Shown here one piece after another: positions 42,786 to 51,121 of a stretch of 64,000 nucleotides of DNA (within the stretch, counting starts at the first letter, position 1; every line of letters begins with the position of its first letter). This DNA is from Gymnodinialimonas ulvae. GTDB taxonomy: Bacteria > Pseudomonadota > Alphaproteobacteria > Rhodobacterales > Rhodobacteraceae. The position numbers and the translations under genes were made by a program. Below the pieces are notes generated by a model. It was not told the origin of the DNA. It saw only the letters and a program-made list of their open reading frames with translations, and ran no database searches. The DNA is taken from the NCBI RefSeq assembly GCF_037543845.1, contig NZ_JBBIFX010000001.1:744001-808000 (forward strand), given 5' to 3'.

Positions 42786-43784
42786 ATGCGCGCCAACCAA
42801 GCCCCCTTCCCCCTCACCCGGTTCCGGCGCACCCGCGCCAGCGCGCCCCTGCGCAACCTCGTGCGCGAAAGCAACCTTAGCGTGCATGACCTGATCTGGC
42901 CGGTCTTTGTCTGCGATGGCACCCGCGAGCGTCAGAAGGTCGCCTCCATGCCCGGGGTGGAACGGCTGTCGGTCGATTTTCTGGTCGACGCCGCGCGCGA
43001 GGCTGCCGCGCTTGGCATTCCGGCGATCTGCCTCTTTCCCTACACCGACCCGGCGCTAAAAACCGAGCTCTGCGAAGAGGCCTGGAACCCCGACAACCTT
43101 TCGAATCGGGCGACGCGTGCGATCCGCGACGCGGGCATCGGGATCGCGATCATGACCGACATTGCGCTCGATCCCTACAACATCAACGGCCACGACGGTA
43201 TCGTGCGCGACGGGGTGATCGTGAATGACGAGTCGGTCGATGCGTTAGTCAAGATGGCCCTCGCGCAGGCCGACGCCGGCGCCGATATCCTTGGCCCGTC
43301 TGACATGATGGACGGCCGCATCGGTGCGATCCGAGCGGCGCTGGAGGAAAATGGCCACACCAACGTGACGATCATGTCCTATGCCGCGAAATTCGCATCC
43401 GCCTTCTACGGCCCGTTCCGCGATGCGGTGGGCGCGTCCGGCGCGCTCAAGGGCGACAAGAAGACCTACCAGATCGACCCGCTCAACGCCCGTGAGGCCT
43501 TGCGCTGTGTCGAGCGTGACCTGCGCGAGGGGGCCGATATGGTGATGGTCAAACCCGGCCTGCCCTACCTCGACATGTGCCGCCAGGTGAAAGACCGCTT
43601 CGGCGCGCCGACTTATGCCTACCAGGTCAGCGGCGAATACGCGATGATCGAGGCGGCGGCGGCCAATGGCTGGATCGACGGCGAAAAGGTGATGCTGGAA
43701 TCGCTGATGGCGTTTCGGCGGGCGGGTTGCGATGGGGTGCTGAGCTACTTTGCCCCTAGGGTTGCGCGTCTGCTCAACGGGTAG
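42786..43784 (+). CDS. hemB: porphobilinogen synthase (delta-aminolevulinic acid dehydratase)
   Basis: Condenses two 5-aminolevulinate molecules to porphobilinogen in tetrapyrrole synthesis. The two Schiff-base lysine motifs are present (IMSYAAKFASAFYGPFRD and VMVKPGLPYLD). The region that carries three cysteine zinc ligands in zinc enzymes reads ALDPYNINGHDGIV instead, as in magnesium-type alphaproteobacterial HemB. The 332 residues start at 42786 (MRANQAPFPLTRFRR); the ATG at 42735 is rejected on family length. A weak ribosome binding site precedes it. Confidence 0.96.
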   Translation: MRANQAPFPLTRFRRTRASAPLRNLVRESNLSVHDLIWPVFVCDGTRERQKVASMPGVERLSVDFLVDAAREAAALGIPAICLFPYTDPALKTELCEEAWNPDNLSNRATRAIRDAGIGIAIMTDIALDPYNINGHDGIVRDGVIVNDESVDALVKMALAQADAGADILGPSDMMDGRIGAIRAALEENGHTNVTIMSYAAKFASAFYGPFRDAVGASGALKGDKKTYQIDPLNAREALRCVERDLREGADMVMVKPGLPYLDMCRQVKDRFGAPTYAYQVSGEYAMIEAAAANGWIDGEKVMLESLMAFRRAGCDGVLSYFAPRVARLLNG

Positions 43785-43905
43785 CGGGGGCATCGGCAAA
43801 AACCTGCAGATATTGCGTCTTCCCGGATGACAGCCGCGCCATTTCGGCGTATTGTTGCCGCCAAGGACCGGGGCACGAAGCGCCGGCACGAGGCAATTTA
43901 GGCAT
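43774..43905 (-). CDS. possible 43-residue small ORF antisense to the hemB 3' end
   Basis: Reads MPKLPRAGASCPGPWRQQYAEMARL and then 18 more residues to the stop, written here in part only. The composition looks protein-like, but codon third positions are less GC-rich than in neighbours and no ribosome binding site precedes the ATG. It overlaps hemB by 11 bases. It may be real, a relic or chance. Confidence 0.25.
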   Translation of the reverse strand: MPKLPRAGASCPGPWRQQYAEMARLSSGKTQYLQVFADAPATR

Positions 43906-43922
43906 ATAGGCAAGGTAATCCC

Positions 43923-44483
43923 ATGGCAGATGGTCTTTCCAGACGGTCCCTTCTTCTCGGCGCAGGCTCGCTTCCGGTGCTGGCGGCTTGCGGCAACCCG
44001 CTCGGTAATTCAAACGGCCCCCGCATCGACAGCCGCGTCGATCAAGCGCTCGATTTCATGGTCACGCAGGTGCCCGGCACCCAGGATCTCGTCAACAACG
44101 CCTCTGGCATGCTGGTTATGCCGCTGATCACCGAGGCGGGCTTCGGGTTCGGCGGCGCCTACGGGCGCGGCGCGCTGCGGGTCGGCGGGGCGACGGTCGA
44201 TTATTACTCCGCGGTCTCGGGCAGCTTCGGCCTGCAGATCGGCGCGCAGCAATATGCCCACACCCTGTTCTTCATGACGCAAGGGGCGCTGGCTGAATTC
44301 CGCAACACCGTCGGTTGGTCCGTCGGCGCGGACGTGCGCTACGCCGTGAACACAAATGCGGGCGCGCTCGGGTTCGACACTGCCACCCTGACGGAGCCGG
44401 TGATTGCCGTGATCTACGGTCAGGCGGGTCTGATCATTGGCGCCACCCTCGACGGAACCCGCTACACGCGTATCATTCCATAA
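43923..44483 (+). CDS. YSC84-like lipoprotein
   Basis: A 186-residue protein starting MADGLSRRSLLLGAGSLPVL, a twin-arginine-like signal that runs into the lipobox LAAC (Cys near residue 23), so it should be exported and lipid-anchored. The mature part has the YSC84/Las17-binding domain pattern GMLVMPLITEAGFGFGGAYGRG, VDYYSAVSGSFGLQIGAQ and TVGWSVGADVRYAVN. Eukaryotic members bind actin or lipids; bacterial roles are unknown to me. It lies 138 bases after hemB. Confidence 0.85.
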   Translation: MADGLSRRSLLLGAGSLPVLAACGNPLGNSNGPRIDSRVDQALDFMVTQVPGTQDLVNNASGMLVMPLITEAGFGFGGAYGRGALRVGGATVDYYSAVSGSFGLQIGAQQYAHTLFFMTQGALAEFRNTVGWSVGADVRYAVNTNAGALGFDTATLTEPVIAVIYGQAGLIIGATLDGTRYTRIIP

Positions 44484-44558
44484 TGCTCGCGCAACCGTGA
44501 CTGGATGCGGCCCCCGGGTCGCGCCATCCTCCACGCTGACCCGATCGGAGGCCTCGTC

Positions 44559-45023
44559 ATGCTGCGCTACATCCTCGCCCTTCTGCTTTTCACCCTGCCC
44601 GCCCAAGCGCAGGAGACCGTTGCCGATCTCACCGTTCAGCCCGGCTGGCAGGTGCGTGTGACCGAGCATGATTTCGATACGCTGGTCGACCGCACCCGCG
44701 CGGCCATCGGCGCAAACGGCATGGCCGTCGTCACCCAGGCGGGGCCGACCGGAGCCGCCGCCCGTCGTGGGGTCGAGATCCCGGGCAACCTGGTGATTGG
44801 CGCATTCAATAACGATTTCGCCGTCCGCCTGCTGCGCCGCTCGACCCACGCGATGATCCACGCGCCGATCCGGCTCTACGTGACCGAAAACGCGGACGGC
44901 ACCGCGACGCTTTCCTACATCGCGCCCTCGACCTTGCTTGCGCCCTATCCGGACACCGACGATATCGCGTCCGAACTCGATACGGTCTTTGACGCCATTG
45001 CCGAGGCCGCCGCAGCGCGGTAG
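44559..45023 (+). CDS. exported DUF302 family protein
   Basis: A 154-residue protein with a clear signal peptide (MLRYILALLLFTLPAQAQ, AxA site near 18). The DUF302 core shows FDTLVDRTRAAIGANGMAVV, IPGNLVIGAFNNDFAVRLL and APIRLYVTENADGTATLSY. DUF302 proteins bind small ligands in an unknown process. GGAGG lies 8-12 bases before the ATG at 44559, which decides the start over 44505. The acylase gene begins 50 bases later. Confidence 0.87.
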   Translation: MLRYILALLLFTLPAQAQETVADLTVQPGWQVRVTEHDFDTLVDRTRAAIGANGMAVVTQAGPTGAAARRGVEIPGNLVIGAFNNDFAVRLLRRSTHAMIHAPIRLYVTENADGTATLSYIAPSTLLAPYPDTDDIASELDTVFDAIAEAAAAR

Positions 45024-45072
45024 ACGCGACGCGCACGCCCCCGTTGGCCCCTCTGCAAAGGACCGCCCGAGC

Positions 45073-47550
45073 ATGATCACACTGTTGCGATGGCTGACGC
45101 GGTTTGTCGCCGCCGGTATCGTCGTCGTGGTCCTGTGCGTGGCGCTGGCGTTCTGGATGGCAGGCCGCTCGATCCCGGATTACGAGGCCGACTGGACCGT
45201 GCCCGGCCTCGACGGCGAGGTCGAAATCGTGCGCAACACCGCCGCCGTCCCGCATATTTTCGCACTGACCGACCACGATGTGCATTTCGGCCTCGGCTTC
45301 GTCCACGCGCAGGACCGCCTGTGGCAGATGCTGATGCTGCGCCGCACAGCACAGGGGCGGCTGTCGGAATTGTTCGGGACACGGACGCTCGAAATCGACG
45401 ATCTGATGCGGCGGCTGGATCTCGACGGCCATGCCAGTCGCTCGCTCGATGCCTTCTCCGACGATAGCCTTGGCGCGATGCAGGCCTATGCCGACGGCGT
45501 CAACGCGTGGCTTCGGCTGGTGGGCTCCGAAGCGCTGGGACGCGGCGCGCCGGAATTGTTCCTGTTCGAACCCGAGATCGCGCCGTGGCGGCCCAATGAT
45601 TCCGTCGCGATTTCCCTGCTGGTGGCCTTCGACAGCGCCACCCACCACGAATACGAAATCCTGCGTGCGCGCACTTCGCTGGCCCTGCCCGAACCCGAGC
45701 GCATCGCCGACATCATGCCGGACGCGCCCGGAACGGGCGCGGCCGAGCTTGGCGATATCGCCGCGCTCCTGAACCTCCCGCGCAGCGCCTTTGCCGATGC
45801 CGGAGGCTCCGCGCCGCGCGATCCGCTCCATCCGCACGCCCAGGGTCTCAACCGGGGGGCTGCGTCCAACGTCTGGGCGGCCGCGCCGTCACGGTCGGCG
45901 GCGGGCGGCGCGCTGATGGCGTCCGATCCCCATGTCACGCTCACCGCGCCCTCGACCTGGTATCTGGCCCGTCTGGAATTGGCGACCGGTGCCGTGATCG
46001 GGGCCACGATCCCCGGCATGCCAAGTGTTCTCAACGGACGTTCGGAACGCCTCAGCTGGGGCATCACCGCCGCCTATCTCGACGACATCGACCTTTATGT
46101 TGAAGAGGTGAACCCCGACAATCCGCAGGAATACCGCACGCCCGACGGGTGGGCCGCGTTCGAGACCCGGCGCGAGATTATCGAGATCGCGGGCGAGGCC
46201 CCGGTCACGATCACCCTGCGCGAAACCGAGAACGGGCCCGTCATTCCCGGCTCCCACTTCGGGCTGAGCAACGTGACCCCGGCGGGCCATGTCATGGCGT
46301 TGCGCTGGACCGGGGCGAGCGATGAGTTCACCTCGATCCAGACCGGCCTGCGCCTGATGCGCGCGCGCTCTGTCGAAGAGGCGCTGGCCGCTGGCGAAGA
46401 TTTCGTCGCCCCCGCCGCCAACCTGTTGGTCGCCTCCGCCGAGGGCGAGATCGGGATGCAGGTGATCGGTCACATGCCCTGGCGCCTGATCGAACATGAG
46501 ACGCAGGCCCGCATGCCTTCGCGCGGCTGGATCGAGGGCAATCGATGGCAGGGGATTACGCAATATTTCGCCAATCCCACCTTTGTCGATCCCGAAAGCG
46601 GGGTCCTGGGCAACACCAACAACAAGATGGTCGACCGCGATTTTCCACTGCACCTGTCCTACCATTGGGGCGACACGCAGCGCATCGACCGGCTGAGCGG
46701 TCTGATGGAGGCCCGCGCTGTCCACACCCGCGACAGTTTCATCGAGGCGCAGCTTGATACCGTATCGCCCGCCGCGCGCAATCTCTTGCCGCTGGTCGCG
46801 CGCGATCTGTGGTTCACCGGCGAGCCCGCCGCACCCGGCACGCCCGAACGCCGTCGCCAACGCGCGTTGGAACTTCTGGCCGATTGGAACGGCGAGATGA
46901 ACGAGCATCTGCCCGAGCCGCTGATTTTTGCGGCCTGGATGCGCCATTTGCAGCAGCGCCTGATCCGCGACGATATCGGCCCGCTGGCCGATGCGTTCTG
47001 GCAAGTCGAGCCGGTGTTTCTCGAACGCGTGTTCCGCGATGTGGACGGGGCCGCGATCTGGTGCGATGTGCGCCCGTCCACCGCTGACGAGAGTTGTACC
47101 GACATCGCGCGCGCCGCGCTGGATTCGGCGTTACAGGAACTTGAGGAAACCTATGGCAGCGACGTCGAAAGCTGGCGTTGGGGGGCCGCGCACGAGGCGC
47201 TGCACGAACATCCCGTTTTGGGGCAGACGCGCCTGTTTTCGTGGATCGTGAACATCCGGCAGGCCACCTCGGGCGGCGACTTCACCCTCAACCGTGCCGC
47301 CACGCCCGGAACCGGTCCTGAACCCTATCTCAACACCCATTCTGCGGGCTATCGCGGGGTTTATGATTTCGCGGATCCCGACAGTTCGGTCTTCGTCATC
47401 GCCACCGGCCAATCGGGCCATCCGCTCAGCCGACACTACGACGATCTGGGCGATCTCTGGCGCCGCGGCGAATACGTGCCCATGACGCTCGATCCCGACC
47501 TCGCCCGCGCCGGGAACCTCGGCATCACACGCCTCAGCCCCGCCCAGTGA
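45073..47550 (+). CDS. penicillin acylase family amidase
   Basis: Ntn-hydrolase of 825 residues, made as a precursor and cleaved by itself into alpha and beta chains. An N-terminal hydrophobic helix (about 5-30) anchors or exports it. The alpha-chain signature VPHIFALTDHDVHFGLGFVHAQDRLWQM is near 55-85. The autocleavage site and nucleophile are in GAASNVWA (Ser265), followed by ALMASDPH and a beta-chain ending near 825. Natural substrates may be acyl-homoserine lactones, lipopeptides or penicillin-like amides; the sequence does not decide. ATG at 45073 is chosen, giving a normal family length. Confidence 0.9.
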   Translation: MITLLRWLTRFVAAGIVVVVLCVALAFWMAGRSIPDYEADWTVPGLDGEVEIVRNTAAVPHIFALTDHDVHFGLGFVHAQDRLWQMLMLRRTAQGRLSELFGTRTLEIDDLMRRLDLDGHASRSLDAFSDDSLGAMQAYADGVNAWLRLVGSEALGRGAPELFLFEPEIAPWRPNDSVAISLLVAFDSATHHEYEILRARTSLALPEPERIADIMPDAPGTGAAELGDIAALLNLPRSAFADAGGSAPRDPLHPHAQGLNRGAASNVWAAAPSRSAAGGALMASDPHVTLTAPSTWYLARLELATGAVIGATIPGMPSVLNGRSERLSWGITAAYLDDIDLYVEEVNPDNPQEYRTPDGWAAFETRREIIEIAGEAPVTITLRETENGPVIPGSHFGLSNVTPAGHVMALRWTGASDEFTSIQTGLRLMRARSVEEALAAGEDFVAPAANLLVASAEGEIGMQVIGHMPWRLIEHETQARMPSRGWIEGNRWQGITQYFANPTFVDPESGVLGNTNNKMVDRDFPLHLSYHWGDTQRIDRLSGLMEARAVHTRDSFIEAQLDTVSPAARNLLPLVARDLWFTGEPAAPGTPERRRQRALELLADWNGEMNEHLPEPLIFAAWMRHLQQRLIRDDIGPLADAFWQVEPVFLERVFRDVDGAAIWCDVRPSTADESCTDIARAALDSALQELEETYGSDVESWRWGAAHEALHEHPVLGQTRLFSWIVNIRQATSGGDFTLNRAATPGTGPEPYLNTHSAGYRGVYDFADPDSSVFVIATGQSGHPLSRHYDDLGDLWRRGEYVPMTLDPDLARAGNLGITRLSPAQ

Positions 47551-48012
47551 CCACGATCACGTCGTGCCGTTTCCCCGTGGTCCTCGCCGCGCTGACCTGT
47601 CTTCTTGCGACCGCGCCGCACTCTCTTCACACTGCCTTTGTGCTCACCGATATCAAGCAAGTAACGGATATCCGTCTCGTTAAGTCCCATCCGTGAAGAC
47701 CGGGCCGCTTGCGTTGATCCCGTCACGTGCCCTTCTTCGTCTGTCTGGACCGCATAAATGGGTTCGCTTGACCCTTGACCCGCGCCCCGCGTCCGGGCGC
47801 GAATAGCCCGAACTCCTGAGGCCACGTATGCTGGTATCGCTTCATGCGCGTCACGAACGCGGCAAAAGCATAGCCAGCCACCTCCAACCACTCCGCTCAA
47901 CCGACACTTTCAACACAACAGGCCGCGCCGAAACCCCAAATCATGGCACTCTGATCCTGGCCCAAACATCCACGATACGCCAAAGATCTTGATCCCTGGC
48001 CTTGTCTTCATC
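47551..48012. other. 462-base gap without a convincing gene; possible gene relic
   Basis: No intact gene is recognised between the acylase and the EAL gene. On the minus strand 47723-47896 encodes 57 stop-free codons with protein-like composition (AEWLEVAGYAFAAFVTRMK, then TWPQEFGLFAPGR), ending at TGA 47725-47723. A second frame over 47600-47780 reads IYAVQTDEEGHVTG and LNETDIRYLLDIGEHKG. Two adjacent frames with plausible peptides suggest a frameshifted, decayed gene. I cannot assign its family, and no RNA motif is evident. Confidence 0.3.
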
Positions 48013-49377
48013 TCATCCGTCGCTGCCCGATAGCCGCAGAAAGCAATCCTTCTGCATCCATCCGATTACCAACAGCGCCACCGGGCATCCTCTCCAAAGT
48101 CCCCCCGGCGCAACCCTCAACCGATCAGACGCGCCTGGCCCTCGGATGCGGCGCGCGATGGCCAGCGCCTCGTCAAGCGGCATCGGTTTGCCAAGCAACC
48201 AGCCCTGCCCCCGATGGACGCCCAGATCTCGCAGCGCGGCGGCTTCGGTCTCCGTCTCGATCCCTTCGGCGACCAGAACCGCACCGGTCTCTGTCGTGTA
48301 GTGCATCAACGCCGCGCAGAGTGTGCGCAGAACCGGATCCTGATCGATACCCGACACCAGCGAGCGGTCAAGCTTGATCATCTCCGGGCGCAGCCGCACG
48401 ATCTGTTGCAGGCCGGAATAGCCCGCCCCCGCATCATCCACCGCGATCCGTACGCCGATCTGGCGCAACGCATCCAGCGCGCGAGCGAAACTGGCCGCAT
48501 CATTCACCGCAGCATGTTCCGTCACCTCAAGCACGATGCGTTCGGGCGTGTGGTCTGCGAACAAAGCCGCCAGATGGCCAGTCGCCACCAGATCCGGACC
48601 GGCATTGACCGAAAGGTAAAGCGGCTCGGGCAGGATCGGCAACACCGCCAGGGTGGCCTTCAGAACGCAAAGCTCAAGCTCCAAGCCCAAACCAATCGCT
48701 GCCGCTTCATCGAACCACATATCCGGGCTGCGCTTCGGATCGGCGTTGAACCGGCACAAGGCCTCGAATCCCGACACCTCGTTGCTCGCGAGATCGAAAA
48801 TCGGTTGGAACACCATGCGGAAATGCCGGTTGTTCATAACCTCGCGCACACGGGACTCCGCTTCTTCGGCGATCTGGCGCGCTTCCATGCCGTCCTGCAC
48901 CTCGGCCTGCGCAAGGCGGGCAAACATACGCATGATGTTCAGGTCACGCAGGTTCAGGCCCGAATTTGCCTTCGGACTGAGGCAGCAAAACATCCCGTAA
49001 ACCGAGCCATCACGGCGATGGATCGGCACGCTGATATGGGCGCCAATGGGCAGCGCGCGGGTGATCGGCAAGCCCAAGGCAAGCGCATGATCGGCGGTGT
49101 CGGGGATCAATTCCGGCAGATCTCCGTCGAGAATATGCTTGCAATACACCTCCGTCAGCGGCTTCGCATCGCCGGGCTTGACCAGATGCTCATATCCGGG
49201 CGCGTCGACGGCGCGAAACACCGTCTTATCGCCCACCATTTCAGAGAGATAGGCGATTTCCATCCCCAAATGTGTGCGCACGTCATGCAGCGCTTCCTGC
49301 ACCACATCGGGGGCCTGAAATGCAACCAAACGGCCCCTGTCAGGCCCGAACAGATCGGGCAAGTGCATGTCAACCAT
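48013..49377 (-). CDS. GAF-EAL protein, probable c-di-GMP phosphodiesterase
   Basis: Degrades the second messenger cyclic di-GMP. A GAF-like sensory domain (about 20-165, HISVPIHRRDGSVYGMFCCLS) precedes an EAL domain (about 190-430). Catalytic signatures are present: FEALCRF (EAL), LSVNAGPD (Asn), LEVTEH (Glu), DDAGAGYSGL for DDFGTGYS, MIKLDRSLV (Lys), AEGIETETEA (Glu) and GQGWLLGKP. No GGDEF domain is present. The 454-residue protein ends with a Cys-rich tail. It is alone, 81 bases from hflX on the same strand. Confidence 0.87.
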   Translation of the reverse strand: MVDMHLPDLFGPDRGRLVAFQAPDVVQEALHDVRTHLGMEIAYLSEMVGDKTVFRAVDAPGYEHLVKPGDAKPLTEVYCKHILDGDLPELIPDTADHALALGLPITRALPIGAHISVPIHRRDGSVYGMFCCLSPKANSGLNLRDLNIMRMFARLAQAEVQDGMEARQIAEEAESRVREVMNNRHFRMVFQPIFDLASNEVSGFEALCRFNADPKRSPDMWFDEAAAIGLGLELELCVLKATLAVLPILPEPLYLSVNAGPDLVATGHLAALFADHTPERIVLEVTEHAAVNDAASFARALDALRQIGVRIAVDDAGAGYSGLQQIVRLRPEMIKLDRSLVSGIDQDPVLRTLCAALMHYTTETGAVLVAEGIETETEAAALRDLGVHRGQGWLLGKPMPLDEALAIARRIRGPGASDRLRVAPGGLWRGCPVALLVIGWMQKDCFLRLSGSDG

Positions 49378-49458
49378 AACGCGTCCTTACGTAACCAAGT
49401 CCGCCTTGCTATCGCATGGCCGGGTTAAATCTTGGTTGCGAGGGCTACGATCCGGCAC

Positions 49459-50766
49459 TCACAATGCGCGGAACGCCTTTTCCTGCCGCGCCGTCCACAC
49501 CACTTTCAGCGTCGTCTCAAGCTCTCCGGACGTCTCGTCTTCCACAACGCCAGCTTCGAAAAGCCACGCCCGTTTGCGCCCCTCCGCATGGGACAACGTC
49601 ACCTGCGTCTCATGGCGGGGGGGCGACAACGCCTCGGCCACGGCGGTCAGCATCGGACCCATCCCCGCACCGGTCAGCGCCGAGGTCGCAAAGATATCAT
49701 CGCGCCGCCCGGCCTCCGTCTCGCGCGCCTGCGCCTGTTCGGGGGACAACCGGTCCAGCTTGTTCCAAACCTCGATCAACGGCGCGCCCTCGGCCACGCC
49801 CAGATCGCCCAGGATCTTCTCCACATCCTCGGCCTGTTCAACATGTTCGGGATGGCTGATATCGCGCACATGCACAATCAGATCGGCATCCAGAACCTCT
49901 TCCAACGTGGCACGGAACGCGGCCACCAATTGCGTCGGCAGATCGCTGATGAAGCCGACCGTGTCGGACAGGATCACATCGGTTCCGTCGGGCAGTTTCA
50001 CGGCGCGCATCGTCGGGTCGAGCGTCGCGAAGAGCATGTCCTTCGCCATCACCTCTGCCCCGGTCAGGCGATTGAACAACGTGGATTTTCCGGCGTTCGT
50101 ATAGCCAACCAGCGCAACGATCGGATAGGGCACCTTCTTGCGCGCCGCGCGGTGCAGCGCGCGCGTTTTGACCACCTTGTTCAATTGCCGCCGGATGCGC
50201 GTTACTGCGTCGTCGATGGCGCGGCGGTCGGCCTCGATCTGGGTCTCGCCGGGCCCGCCCACAAAGCCCAGGCCGCCGCGTTGCCGCTCCAGGTGAGTCC
50301 AGGCCCGCACCAGCCGCGTGCGCTGATAGCTCAGCGCGGCCAGTTCCACCTGCAACACCCCTTCGCGCGTGGCGGCGCGATCGGCAAAAATCTCAAGGAT
50401 CAGGCCCGTGCGATCCAGAAGCTTGCAACCCCATTCCTTTTCGAGGTTGCGCTGCTGCACCGGGGTCACCGGCCCGTCGATCAGGACCAGACCGATGTCC
50501 AGCGCCTCGATCAGATCATGCAATTCCTCGATCTTGCCCGATCCGAACAAAAGGCCCGGTTGCGCACGCGGCAGGCGCACAATCTGCGCATCGACCACCT
50601 CAAGATCCGGCAGCGCAGCCGCCAGTGCCACGGCTTCGCCCAACGCGGGCTCGGGCGCGCGGAGGGTGCGGTCGGACTGGATCTCGGGATGCAAGACAAG
50701 CGCGCGCATCGGGCCGTTGCCCAATGCGGCTGCGTCGTCGTCATCCAATCGGTTGGATGCGCTCAC
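49459..50766 (-). CDS. hflX: ribosome-associated GTPase HflX
   Basis: GTPase that splits or rescues stalled 70S ribosomes under stress. The N-terminal HflX domain includes LFGSGKIEEL and DRTGLILEIFADRA; the glycine-rich linker GGLGFVGGPGETQIE follows; then the G domain with GYTNAGKST, DTVGFISDLP and NKLDRL. The 435 residues are normal. The ATG region overlaps the hfq stop by 4 bases, the conserved hfq-hflX arrangement. Confidence 0.96.
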   Translation of the reverse strand: MSASNRLDDDDAAALGNGPMRALVLHPEIQSDRTLRAPEPALGEAVALAAALPDLEVVDAQIVRLPRAQPGLLFGSGKIEELHDLIEALDIGLVLIDGPVTPVQQRNLEKEWGCKLLDRTGLILEIFADRAATREGVLQVELAALSYQRTRLVRAWTHLERQRGGLGFVGGPGETQIEADRRAIDDAVTRIRRQLNKVVKTRALHRAARKKVPYPIVALVGYTNAGKSTLFNRLTGAEVMAKDMLFATLDPTMRAVKLPDGTDVILSDTVGFISDLPTQLVAAFRATLEEVLDADLIVHVRDISHPEHVEQAEDVEKILGDLGVAEGAPLIEVWNKLDRLSPEQAQARETEAGRRDDIFATSALTGAGMGPMLTAVAEALSPPRHETQVTLSHAEGRKRAWLFEAGVVEDETSGELETTLKVVWTARQEKAFRAL

Positions 50767-50996
50767 TCTTCCCCGTCGTAGAGGTTGATGGGCTGCGCCG
50801 GCATCACGGTCGAAATCGCGTGCTTGTAGACAAGCTGACTTTGTCCGTCACGTCTTAGCAACACACAGAAGTTGTCGAACCAGGTGATCACCCCCTGCAA
50901 CTTCACGCCGTTGATCAAAAATATGGTGACTGGAACCTTTGTCTTGCGGACGTGATTCAGAAATGCGTCCTGCAGGTTTTGTTTATTTTCGGCCAT
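50763..50996 (-). CDS. hfq: RNA chaperone Hfq
   Basis: Hexameric RNA-binding protein that pairs small RNAs with mRNAs. The 77 residues contain Sm1 (NLQDAFLNHVRKTKVPVTIFLINGV, quoted in part) and Sm2 (VYKHAISTVMPAQ) motifs, with Gln8, Phe42-type and YKHA residues in place. The very short C-terminal tail is usual for alphaproteobacteria. It is directly relevant to the two small-RNA candidates in this window. It is translationally coupled to hflX. Confidence 0.98.
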   Translation of the reverse strand: MAENKQNLQDAFLNHVRKTKVPVTIFLINGVKLQGVITWFDNFCVLLRRDGQSQLVYKHAISTVMPAQPINLYDGEE

Positions 50997-51121
50997 TAAA
51001 CATCACGCCCCGTTGGTTTTTTTGGGCCAGGTTGATCCCGGCACCTCTCCCGCGTTAACGCACTATGTCGCCCTTCGCGGCGGATTTCCACCCCCCGTCA
51101 GGGACTTGGCTGCCGCCGTGC

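Noticed and set aside
49388..49441. Inverted repeat AACCAAG/CTTGGTT upstream of the EAL gene as an operator
   Set aside because: Arms of 7 bp with a spacing of over 30 bases are weak evidence and may be chance.
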